From assembly GCF_013248905.1 (NCBI RefSeq), contig NZ_JABRVS010000001.1:4340001-4404000 (forward strand): a DNA stretch of 64,000 nucleotides, in the 5' to 3' direction. The translations under genes and the position numbers were made by a program. Below the pieces are notes generated by a model that worked only from the letters and a program-made list of their open reading frames with translations, did not search any database and had not been told where the DNA came from. This document shows positions 27,289 through 35,971 of the stretch, piece after piece; within the stretch, counting starts at the first letter, position 1; each line of letters starts with the position of its first letter. This DNA is from Shewanella sp. VB17. GTDB lineage: Bacteria; Pseudomonadota; Gammaproteobacteria; Enterobacterales; Shewanellaceae.

Positions 27289-27417
27289 TACTACTTCCAT
27301 TAAATTAATCTAATTCTGCAAACTCTTATTTATATCTACCCCCACTAGAAAATAGCAAGCAAACTCGACAAATTAAAAGATTGTTATTAATATGCTATTT
27401 AATTAATACCCGTTTAT

Positions 27418-28542
27418 TTAAGATGACATAGTTAATGCCGACGCTCGAATATCACTTGCTTCATCATCACTGGGCGCGGGTGGAGGGGAGGCTAGAGCAT
27501 TGGTTAACCCTCCACCAAATGAGAGTAAACCGCCCACGACATTAGTACCTTGCACGGCTGCGGTTGCACGATAACTTGCCCCCGTAGTCGCGCTTCGTGT
27601 AGTTTTGGATGAATAACCAGTACTACCAATTGACTGATAGCTCTTTTTAGGCTGACTTACATTTTTCCCCTCAGTAGTAAGACCTTTATACCCTGCACTT
27701 TTCTTCCCTGCATAGCTTCCTCGGTCATATTGATTAAAAATAAAATTTGACATGTCCTTGTTATCCATCTTACTGCCACCAAAGAACTCTTCATTGGTCT
27801 TCCCTCTTACATCTGCCCTTTGATCTGAATAGCTTTTCTGTGTACCTTTAGTTTTAACGACCTTATGCTCACTCTTATAGCCTTTTTTTCCTACACTGCC
27901 CGTCTTTTGAGCTGCCCCCCCAACCGCACCTGCTGCACCTGTCACCGTTTGCGCCAAGCCAAAGGTAGCGCTAGCAATAGCAAGGTTTTTAGAAGTATTT
28001 TCATCTTCGATAGCAGAGTCAGCAATTTTTAACGCCCCGGATGTTGCGCCAAATACGCCCGCAGCAACACTCGCCCCAATAGCTAAACTACTACCACCAG
28101 TAAAAGGTGCGGCAACCGCACTGCCAACCCCCACAATGACAGCCCCTAGCCCAAGGAGAAAGGTGCCTACGTCCAAGTGCCCGCTGGGATCAAAACGGTT
28201 TACCGGGTTATTCGAACTATAGGCATAAGCATTGACGCCAGCTTCACCGAAGGGGCTCCAGCTATCTGGACTCATAAAGCGTTGCAGCGCTGGACGATAC
28301 GCACGATAACCATTGCCCAGTAAATACCCCCCAGTGCTCCGGTCTTTAAGTTCACCGTTAAAACCGACGATATTGTCCTGTAAAATAGCGAGCGGTAATT
28401 CAGCTTTTTTTATCGACAACAATGAAGATAGAAAGGGGCTAGAAAGGGCATTAAAAGGCAGTGAGGCAAGTGCACCTATAGCTGGTGTGGCCATAGCCAT
28501 TTTTTGAAGCAACTGACGGCGTGATAAATGATAGTTAATCAT
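27418..28542 (-). CDS. Separate RHS C-terminal core protein with Tat-like signal
   Basis: The protein has 374 residues. The N-terminus looks twin-arginine (SRRQLLQKMAMATPAIGAL). Residues 58-122 carry the RHS-repeat-associated core ending: NGYRAYRPALQRFMSPDSWSPFG, INAYAY-type VNAYAYSSNNPVNRFDPSGH. In complete RHS proteins this block closes the cage and precedes the variable toxin. It is exactly what the 1302-residue RHS protein upstream lacks. The remaining 250 residues start with a Gly/Ala-rich hydrophobic stretch (125-170) and end in a Ser/Lys/Gly-rich tail with no toxin fold I know. Orphan RHS tips occur in Pseudomonas, but a Tat signal on one is odd. Confidence 0.75.
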   Translation of the reverse strand: MINYHLSRRQLLQKMAMATPAIGALASLPFNALSSPFLSSLLSIKKAELPLAILQDNIVGFNGELKDRSTGGYLLGNGYRAYRPALQRFMSPDSWSPFGEAGVNAYAYSSNNPVNRFDPSGHLDVGTFLLGLGAVIVGVGSAVAAPFTGGSSLAIGASVAAGVFGATSGALKIADSAIEDENTSKNLAIASATFGLAQTVTGAAGAVGGAAQKTGSVGKKGYKSEHKVVKTKGTQKSYSDQRADVRGKTNEEFFGGSKMDNKDMSNFIFNQYDRGSYAGKKSAGYKGLTTEGKNVSQPKKSYQSIGSTGYSSKTTRSATTGASYRATAAVQGTNVVGGLLSFGGGLTNALASPPPAPSDDEASDIRASALTMSS

Positions 28543-28654
28543 AATAAATGTCCAACTTATAAAAATAACATGAAGTTTATAATCTAAATTCTTATATCAA
28601 TACATCATCACTATCAAGTGAAAAAAATTATTCACTTGATAGTATTGATTGATA

Positions 28655-29962
28655 TTAATCATCTAAATTAGTGAGGGTTTCCTTTGTCATATCAATACAA
28701 CCTTCATCATCATCACCGGTGAAAACATAAGTTATCTTAAAAATATTGCCATAATCGTCAGTAAGTTTACCTGAATCTAGTGTGTAATCACCGCCGCTGC
28801 AATTTGAGTCATGATTAGGCTCTTTAATAGTATAACTTTCATCGTCAAAGTCATATTTGGTCATCGCCAGCCCAAAGTAACCCGCTTCTAGACCACTGGG
28901 TTCATTTAAAGGAGATTCAATCCGGATTTGGTGCCCATCATCATTGCCATCATCATTTTCTGCTAGCATAACAGCCTCACCATCACCATCGGCAGCACCT
29001 CGGATCAAGGTATACAAATGCACGTTATCTTCGCTGTCATCATCATTAGCATCAGTGCAATCATTGCTACCATTATAATTTTGACAAGCCGCATACACAC
29101 TTTCAACAATAGGTACTTCTGGATAGTAAGCTCTGAATGAGTTTGCTTTTGTAGGCATAGGCTCATAGATCGTTAGCTCATTTTTAATATGATTGACTTG
29201 AGTCTCAAAATCTCGGTCGTTTCCTAAATCTGTAATATAATCATCAGAGCAGTCACCACCACTATCGCAAACTTCATCTTCTTCCGTAGTATAAGAAGAA
29301 ATATCAACATCAAATTCATAATCACCATTGAGTATATAGAGGTTTCTTGCTACAGCTTCTTGATCAGTTTGACTATTACAATTTGATATATCGTCCGTTG
29401 CTTCAGAGTAATTGACGTTATATGCACAAAGTTGATATTGACCTAGATCTTTATCAGTGTATGAAACCCAAAATGTTGTGCTATAAGCCTCTTTTAGCTC
29501 GTTTTGGCTTCTAATATTTGGTACACCACTCTGAGTGAGATAATGCTCATACTCTTTTCCATCCTTACCAGCAGGGTCCGTATCATAGCTAAAGCCATCA
29601 AAATTACTAATATCTATCACATTATCCGGCTCTACTAAACTGTCATCATAGAATCCTAAATGCACATAGTAAGCAAATTGTTCTTCATTAAGATCAAAAT
29701 TACACACACCTTCACCATAATCATACACTCCTTTTGCAATCACCTTAACGGGTTTAGTCATGCGTCCGTTATTATATAAACCATCTCCCGTATTTGGATT
29801 AGTTCCACCGACTGTGATTGAGGTAATGACAGCCTCTATTTTTTCGCTGGGGTAAACCGGTACGACTTGACCTGCATCATCACAGGTGGTGGCAAAGGTA
29901 TATCCCGTTTGTAGAGATAAAATAACGGCACTTGCTAAGATGGTTTTGGTTTTTTTTATCAT
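28655..29962 (-). CDS. Secreted acidic protein of unknown function, coupled to the RHS gene
   Basis: The protein has 435 residues with a signal peptide ending TGYTFA. The mature protein is strongly acidic, with many Asp/Asn clusters and paired cysteines (VCDSGGDCSDD, CQNYNGSNDC), suggesting an extracellular, possibly calcium-binding, beta-rich protein. No family is recognised. Its start overlaps the stop of the RHS gene by four bases (ATGA), so the two are translationally coupled and probably needed together. It lies between the main RHS gene and the RHS-tip gene. It could be a partner, chaperone or immunity-type protein. The order alone does not decide. Confidence 0.65.
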   Translation of the reverse strand: MIKKTKTILASAVILSLQTGYTFATTCDDAGQVVPVYPSEKIEAVITSITVGGTNPNTGDGLYNNGRMTKPVKVIAKGVYDYGEGVCNFDLNEEQFAYYVHLGFYDDSLVEPDNVIDISNFDGFSYDTDPAGKDGKEYEHYLTQSGVPNIRSQNELKEAYSTTFWVSYTDKDLGQYQLCAYNVNYSEATDDISNCNSQTDQEAVARNLYILNGDYEFDVDISSYTTEEDEVCDSGGDCSDDYITDLGNDRDFETQVNHIKNELTIYEPMPTKANSFRAYYPEVPIVESVYAACQNYNGSNDCTDANDDDSEDNVHLYTLIRGAADGDGEAVMLAENDDGNDDGHQIRIESPLNEPSGLEAGYFGLAMTKYDFDDESYTIKEPNHDSNCSGGDYTLDSGKLTDDYGNIFKITYVFTGDDDEGCIDMTKETLTNLDD

Positions 29963-32900
29963 TTTGATTGCCTCATTGTGCTGTTAGTAATTTCATATTG
30001 CTCACCAAAGGTCGTATAACTGTAAAGATGAGACGTATCCCCTGATATGATGCTTTGTACAGGAGAGCCTTGGGCATTACTTTGGTACCATGCCTGCTGG
30101 ACTAAGCTATTGTCATCGAGGTTGAACACGCAGTGACTGACCACTTTTTCTCCCACATGGCGCTGGTAGTGACGTAAATAGTCACCTTGCTGCTCAAACA
30201 ACAAGGCACCACTGCTGTAATGGCGATTTAAGGAAGCTTCATCAGGCGGCGTAATTTGACTCAATCGACCTAGAGCATCATAAAGATAAGCTGTTGCCTC
30301 CTCACCCAGTGGCGTGGCTGAACTTAGTAACCCTTGGTTGTTGTACTGATATAGGGTTTCTTTTTCATCATTGGTCATATTACCAAAGTCATCATATTCA
30401 GGGATAAACCAGTCGCTTATCGGCCCATCACCGGTTTTAATATCAATTTGGGTTAATAGGCAAGGGTCGCTTTTGTCAGCGTAATGGTGCTCTCGGGTCT
30501 CATCATTTTCATCTCCGATAAACGAGGTCACCATTTTTTTCAAGTTATTAAAAGCATCGTGCTCAAAATGTTGGTGGCTTAGCCTCCTTCCTTGCGCATC
30601 TATTGGCGCTAATTCTCCCTCAACAGACCATTCGGTTAAGCGACCAAAATTATCATATATATAAGACTCTGTAACATGTTGATTGCCACCTAATGAACTG
30701 GTGCGACTTGCCAACAAGCTATTGGGATTAAAGGTTAATAGTTCAGTCAACTCAGCTTGATTAGATAAACTGGTCGTTACCGTCAAAGAAAGCGGGTAAT
30801 CGTCCCAGTTTATGGTTTTAATCTGGGTTTCATTATTATGAGTTGTAGTTGCCATCTGTGGGCGACCCGTTACATCGTATTCATATTCCGTTGAGGTAAC
30901 TGGGGTACCAGCAAACTGGGTCTTAACCGTCTCTATTTGACCTTGTGGGTTATATATAGAGGTTTGTACCAAGCCTGAATCACTGACAATGGCAGTGGGC
31001 TTACCTAACAGAGAATACCAGTAGGTGAGAGAGTGGTCATTATCTTGCTCTGTTAATGGTAAGCCATCAAAACGATAAGTGAGGGTTGAAGTCTGTCCTC
31101 CTTTGGTTGCTTGGGTGCAAAGTCCTGATAAAGCATCAAATTCAAAAGCTTGATCATCTATCGTTTTATAAGATTGAATGGCTGGAACATAGGTTAACGC
31201 TTGAATTTGCGCATTAGGCAATTGCCTTTGATAGGCATACATTTCCCCAGTACGGTAGTCATAGCCTAACTGTCTTGCCCCGACTCCCGTTGAAATAAGC
31301 CTTCCAAAACCATCGTAGGTTTGGAGGCCTACGGTCCTAAAATTCACTCGAATTTGAGAAATGAGTGCATCGCTAGTTTGCAAGGAATAATCATAGCGCA
31401 CCTCCTGATCGTTATACCGTTTGAGCACCAAGCGATCAAAGGCGTCATAATATAATTCGCTCTCTCCCCCAAATCTGTCTGCCATATAAATAGCTCGTCC
31501 AAAGCTATCAGTACGTTGCACCTCTTGGATTAAATGTGTTCCATCAGCATCGCAATAAGTGATAGTTTGAGTGCGCTGATCATCACTAAGCTGTGTAGTT
31601 TCATAGGATTGACCCACCACTCGCTGATAACTGATTTGGGTGACTGGGCTTTCTACTTCTTGTTCCACTCTATCTGGATAAGTAATCGTTTTATTACCCC
31701 ACCCATCGTAACTCACCGAGGCACTTAGGCTTAGCTCCCCCTGCTCCCCCGATGTAGGATCGTCAGCATGAAGTACATCGTATTGCCTACCGTCCGTACA
31801 TTGACCTAGACCATTGTATTGACGCTCCTCCATTAAAAAACCATTGATGCTATCCCAAGCGCTACTTGGCAGCGTGAGGTAACGTTTAACCGGCCGAGAT
31901 AGCGCATCGTAGCGAGATAAAATCTGCGTACCCGCTGCATCGGTGACTGTTCCTGTATGTTCATTATCTTGATAAGTATAGGTTTTACTGCTCTCATAAG
32001 CCCCATCTTTGTCAACGGTTTCAGTATGCACACGGCCATCGGGGTAGTAGATCCGAGTGATCCCAAGTGACTGCCGCTCTTGGTGTAAGGTTGCTCCAGT
32101 TAATACATCGAGATGAAGATTTGATATAAAAGATTCCCCCGTCTCTCCAGAAGTTGTGAGTACACCCGCTTGCTGTACAGCCTCATCAGCAACAATATAG
32201 CGATAACTTGATGTAGTAAGATGACCATTTAAATTAATGACTTGTTCCTGTATTCTACCATCGGCGTCATAGCCATAGGTAATGGTTTGGTTGCCCTCAA
32301 CAAAGGTTTCACTCAAAGGGAAGACTGTACTATCTGAGCCTACTAGCAATTGATAAGTATAATGAGTTGTCTGTGTCAGCCTGTCAGTCGGGTGCCAAAT
32401 ACGTTCAACCTTAGCAAAATGAACAAACTCGTAGGCTGGGCAGCCCTGCTCACCTTCTGCTGAATAATAGATATAATCTGTTTGTATACTTGTTTGCTCA
32501 TCAAACTGTGACAGCATATTGCCATAGGTATCATACTCAAAAGTGATGGCTTGACTGCGGGATCCAGCAGTATCCTTGTAACTAACAACTTGTCTTCGAG
32601 GTAAGTTACAACGCACATCTTGATCGCTAAAAAGCACATCATAACCACTGTTACCTAAAAAATAATCTGTTGTGGTGGTTTCAACGCAGCCACCACTGCT
32701 GACTTCACTGGTGATGAGGTTATGATATTTATCATAGGTATTAATAGTTAACCTATCAGGTGCACTCTTATCTAAGCTTAATTCTGTGGTCGAAACCGCA
32801 TAATAATATTCCCCTTTAACATTACACAGATAATCTGAATTAGCATCATAGTCTGCATATGAAGAGTCGGCCTGAGCGCCAAGATGATTATGACCATCAT

Positions 32901-33867
32901 TGAGTGGATTATAGTCATAGTTAGTTTGTGAGAGGACTGCATCACCTTGATGAGGGTCTTTAATTTCTATTTTTTCAACCGCGGGAAGACCAACACCATC
33001 ATCGCCTTCTACAGGCATATCTAATGGTTCATCACGATAAGTTAGCTCATCAACTCTGCCGTAATAATAATTAACCTTCTCTATTCTTAATGGGACACCT
33101 TGCTGTTCATCACTTTCAAGCGATGACCATATAATAGAGGCATCAGGTGAGTCAGGCTTAGAAAGCTTAAGCACATCGTCATCATGGATGTGAAATGCTA
33201 AACGGCCAGAAGCTAACAACAATTTATGGGTATAGCTAGGGTACTCATTTCGCTCAAACCAGATGATATCGTTACCATCTTTTATTTTTTCAAGATATAA
33301 GTAATTGTTATAACTGTAACTTATCTTTCTTTGTTGATTTTTATCTGCAGAGGAAAAACGTTCCTTAATATAAAATATGTCTTCTCCTGACTTTATGGGC
33401 TCTAAAACCTCAACCTCTCCGGTTTTATAATGAACTTCAAACTGCTCGCTGCCAGTTTTAATTAAGGTTAAATCGCTCACTCTAGCATCTAATACCGACG
33501 CTTCTTCTCCTATGTCTAAGCTATAAAGATCAAATTTGATGCTTTCCCCTGAAAAAAGAGTCAGTAAGTCATGTTCTAAATCAAGACTCGTTAAATTGGG
33601 GAACAGGCCTGGGCCAAATCCCACATCAGCGCTAGACTGTTGATTAAAAGTAAGATTAAGTGTTAACTCTGGCCCTAACTGATTGTTTGCCACAGCGTTG
33701 AGCAATGAAACTTGAAAAATATATTGCCCTGTTTGTGGATTCACCTCGCCAGTAAAAATTTGATCCACATTGGCAGCATAGGAAAGAACGGAGTTACTGT
33801 CCTCTGAATCTCTAGGTTTAGCTTCTTGTTCGATAGAAGGTTGTGAGTCAGTGTTCTTATCGGTCAT
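29959..33867 (-). CDS. Large RHS/YD-repeat protein lacking the C-terminal core motif
   Basis: The protein has 1302 residues and no signal peptide. The N-terminal 120 residues (IFTGEVNPQTGQYIFQVSLL, GPELTLNLTFNQ, GFGPGLFPNL) match the opening of sugar-binding/TcC-like RHS proteins. From about 350 onward it carries many YD-type repeats (YDAFDRLVLKRYNDQEVRYDY, YDALGRLSQITPP). RHS shells normally enclose a C-terminal toxin and end with a conserved core containing DPxG. Here the protein stops after SYTTFGEQYEITNST, just before that core, which is found in a separate gene (27418-28542). A divergent LysR gene and a GGGGAAAACCCC palindrome lie upstream. Confidence 0.85.
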   Translation of the reverse strand: MTDKNTDSQPSIEQEAKPRDSEDSNSVLSYAANVDQIFTGEVNPQTGQYIFQVSLLNAVANNQLGPELTLNLTFNQQSSADVGFGPGLFPNLTSLDLEHDLLTLFSGESIKFDLYSLDIGEEASVLDARVSDLTLIKTGSEQFEVHYKTGEVEVLEPIKSGEDIFYIKERFSSADKNQQRKISYSYNNYLYLEKIKDGNDIIWFERNEYPSYTHKLLLASGRLAFHIHDDDVLKLSKPDSPDASIIWSSLESDEQQGVPLRIEKVNYYYGRVDELTYRDEPLDMPVEGDDGVGLPAVEKIEIKDPHQGDAVLSQTNYDYNPLNDGHNHLGAQADSSYADYDANSDYLCNVKGEYYYAVSTTELSLDKSAPDRLTINTYDKYHNLITSEVSSGGCVETTTTDYFLGNSGYDVLFSDQDVRCNLPRRQVVSYKDTAGSRSQAITFEYDTYGNMLSQFDEQTSIQTDYIYYSAEGEQGCPAYEFVHFAKVERIWHPTDRLTQTTHYTYQLLVGSDSTVFPLSETFVEGNQTITYGYDADGRIQEQVINLNGHLTTSSYRYIVADEAVQQAGVLTTSGETGESFISNLHLDVLTGATLHQERQSLGITRIYYPDGRVHTETVDKDGAYESSKTYTYQDNEHTGTVTDAAGTQILSRYDALSRPVKRYLTLPSSAWDSINGFLMEERQYNGLGQCTDGRQYDVLHADDPTSGEQGELSLSASVSYDGWGNKTITYPDRVEQEVESPVTQISYQRVVGQSYETTQLSDDQRTQTITYCDADGTHLIQEVQRTDSFGRAIYMADRFGGESELYYDAFDRLVLKRYNDQEVRYDYSLQTSDALISQIRVNFRTVGLQTYDGFGRLISTGVGARQLGYDYRTGEMYAYQRQLPNAQIQALTYVPAIQSYKTIDDQAFEFDALSGLCTQATKGGQTSTLTYRFDGLPLTEQDNDHSLTYWYSLLGKPTAIVSDSGLVQTSIYNPQGQIETVKTQFAGTPVTSTEYEYDVTGRPQMATTTHNNETQIKTINWDDYPLSLTVTTSLSNQAELTELLTFNPNSLLASRTSSLGGNQHVTESYIYDNFGRLTEWSVEGELAPIDAQGRRLSHQHFEHDAFNNLKKMVTSFIGDENDETREHHYADKSDPCLLTQIDIKTGDGPISDWFIPEYDDFGNMTNDEKETLYQYNNQGLLSSATPLGEEATAYLYDALGRLSQITPPDEASLNRHYSSGALLFEQQGDYLRHYQRHVGEKVVSHCVFNLDDNSLVQQAWYQSNAQGSPVQSIISGDTSHLYSYTTFGEQYEITNSTMRQSK

Positions 33868-33965
33868 ATAACCTCATTTGTCTTAAATTAACTAAAAAGA
33901 CAGGTTGCGCTAGTGATAAACTTAATATGCATAAATTCTCAAGGGGAGTCTTCACCTCTATATGG

Positions 33966-33977
33966 GGGGAAAACCCC
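33966..33977. promoter_or_regulatory. GGGGAAAACCCC palindrome between RHS and LysR genes
   Basis: GGGGAAAACCCC lies in the 208-base divergent gap, 99 bases upstream of the RHS start and 99 bases before the LysR ATG. It resembles the GGGAAATCCCC motifs at 6124 and 43010. A LysR operator serving both directions is a reasonable guess. Confidence 0.35.
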
Positions 33978-34075
33978 TATTATTGATTAACTGGCGCTAT
34001 TGCAAAGTTTGAGGACTCTGGCATAGTAATAAAAGATATAAATTTTTATGTTTAAGTCATTATATTGGAAGTTTT

Positions 34076-35002
34076 ATGCATCAAAAATTAGACTCATTTA
34101 CTCTTCTCCAATTACAATCTTTTGTGGCTATAGGACAATGTCAAAACTTAACATCTGCATCAAAACTTATCAGAAAGGACCGTAAAACTCTTAGGGAACA
34201 TCTCGATCATTTAGAGTCAGAGCTGAATGTTGAACTATTTAATAAAAGAGGAAAAATACTGCATTTAAGCGAAAAGGGACTCGTGTTTTACAAAGCTGCC
34301 AACTTATTGCTATATAATGCGAAATGCCTTAACAATTTAGGTAATAGCCTAACAAAAGAGAGAAAAAACACATTAAATATTGCTACCAACTCCTTTTTTC
34401 CACAAAACCTTACCTCTGCAATAGATAAAGAACTAAGAAGTAAATTTAAAGACGTTTTAGTTAATTGGTACAGCATTAACAATAACACTGAGTGCTCTTC
34501 TGACATAATCAAACATGATGTAGATATTGGACTCATTAGCATCACTGGTGAGATAGCAGCTCCAGTTCCTCCATTTGGCTTGGAGGCTTGCTATTTAGGG
34601 CATTCCTATGGCGGAATTTATTCAAGAAAAGACTCGTATCTACACAATAAAAAAAATATAAAGCATCAAGATTTATTTGATAACACTAGATTTTTATTAA
34701 AAGGCACAGTCCGAGAAGATTGGTTAAAAGAACACTCACTCTCATACGCAACAAGAGAGTTCGATGATATTCATTTTCTTATAGATTGCTTATGTAATGA
34801 AGGATGGACCTATTTACCCCACCACATAGGGAAAAAAATTTCTAAACTAGGGATCATTGAAGTGGACTGTGCACTTTATGCCAAAGCATTCATTACACAA
34901 CACGCAATGCTTTTCCGAGGAGAAGAACTTGCACCAGCCGTTACCTATGTAAAAGAAAGAGTCATTGATTTTTTTACAGAACACCTATTAACCGAACAAT
35001 AG
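34076..35002 (+). CDS. LysR-family transcriptional regulator (copy B of a local pair)
   Basis: The protein has 308 residues with the same layout as the LysR at 5112-6041. The shared motifs are RKDRKTLREHLDHL in the helix-turn-helix region, PVPPFGLEACYLG in the effector domain and GWTYLPHHIG near the end. It is transcribed away from the RHS gene, the classic arrangement for a LysR regulator and its target operon. GGA lies 6 bases before the ATG. The ligand is unknown. The link of both copies to secreted-protein genes suggests a common signal. Confidence 0.85.
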   Translation: MHQKLDSFTLLQLQSFVAIGQCQNLTSASKLIRKDRKTLREHLDHLESELNVELFNKRGKILHLSEKGLVFYKAANLLLYNAKCLNNLGNSLTKERKNTLNIATNSFFPQNLTSAIDKELRSKFKDVLVNWYSINNNTECSSDIIKHDVDIGLISITGEIAAPVPPFGLEACYLGHSYGGIYSRKDSYLHNKKNIKHQDLFDNTRFLLKGTVREDWLKEHSLSYATREFDDIHFLIDCLCNEGWTYLPHHIGKKISKLGIIEVDCALYAKAFITQHAMLFRGEELAPAVTYVKERVIDFFTEHLLTEQ

Positions 35003-35044
35003 TTTAACAAAAAAACATTGCTAGCAAATAGGGTAAATCCAGCG

Positions 35045-35869
35045 TCATTCGACGCTGGCAAGCCCTTTAGTCAGCGACATGGTATGCTCAAGGATTGACA
35101 GCCCTGCTGCACCATCGCCATGTCCGGGGAAAATAAACTCAACTTGAGGAAATGTGGTTTTGACCTTATTAATAGTGTGATACCAATTGGGCAAATCCGC
35201 ATTCCCAGTCCAACCAAGGTTATTCGCGCTAGTCGATTTCAATAAACAGCCACCGATTAACACTTTCTCTACGGGTAACCAGACAACAAGGTTATCCATG
35301 CTATGACCAGAACCGAGATAATAAGCGTCTATTTTGCCTTTAAGCAGCTCTAATTTATCGCCTAAAAAGCGATGATTCGCTTGAGGCTGCTTATCCTTAA
35401 TTAATAACTGATTGGTCATCTCTGACGCATAAGTTGCAAAACCCTTTTCATCAAGATAACCCAAACCTCCCGCTTTATCCTGATGATAATGAGTGACAAT
35501 GGTTCCCTTAAGCTGCAGTTTTTGCATCTTCAACCAGCGCATTAAATCTGGCATATCAGTTGCATTCCATGGCGTGTCGATAAGGTAAGCATCCTTATTA
35601 TCAATATAGATAAACGAGTTTGAATCAAAAGTCATTGCAGGTTTGTCTGAAGACAGTTTGACTTTTTTATAAGACTTAACGAGATATAGTCTAGATGTCA
35701 CTTCCTTTATGCTGATCACATTTGATGACCAAACCATCACTTTAGATTGATTAGACTCACTAGCAAAAACTAAATTCATCCCGACCAATAGTATAAAAAT
35801 ACTAATGGTCATATTGCCAATAACATCACCACAAACTGAAATACTCGAACCTGCGCATTTAGACACCAC
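35045..35869 (-). CDS. Subclass B1 metallo-beta-lactamase
   Basis: The protein has 274 residues with every zinc ligand of subclass B1 in place: His127, His129 and Asp131 in THYHQDKAGG, His189 in GSGHSMDNLVVWLP, Cys208 in LIGGCLLKS and His250 in FPGHGDG. LKSTSANNLG is also typical. B1 enzymes hydrolyse penicillins, cephalosporins and carbapenems in the periplasm, and chromosomal relatives are known in cold marine Shewanella. The frame opens at GTG 35869 with GAGG just upstream. An ATG at 35812 would start directly at the signal peptide (MTISIFILLVGMNLVFA). It is a single gene with no mobile element attached, so it is probably intrinsic. Confidence 0.9.
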   Translation of the reverse strand: MVSKCAGSSISVCGDVIGNMTISIFILLVGMNLVFASESNQSKVMVWSSNVISIKEVTSRLYLVKSYKKVKLSSDKPAMTFDSNSFIYIDNKDAYLIDTPWNATDMPDLMRWLKMQKLQLKGTIVTHYHQDKAGGLGYLDEKGFATYASEMTNQLLIKDKQPQANHRFLGDKLELLKGKIDAYYLGSGHSMDNLVVWLPVEKVLIGGCLLKSTSANNLGWTGNADLPNWYHTINKVKTTFPQVEFIFPGHGDGAAGLSILEHTMSLTKGLASVE

Positions 35870-35971
35870 AAAACCTCATCAAATTATTCCCAAAAAATAT
35901 TCAATTGAAGATATCAACCTATTGTGGCGGAAATATAGCACTATAATGGCAATCTAATGTTTTATAGACAA

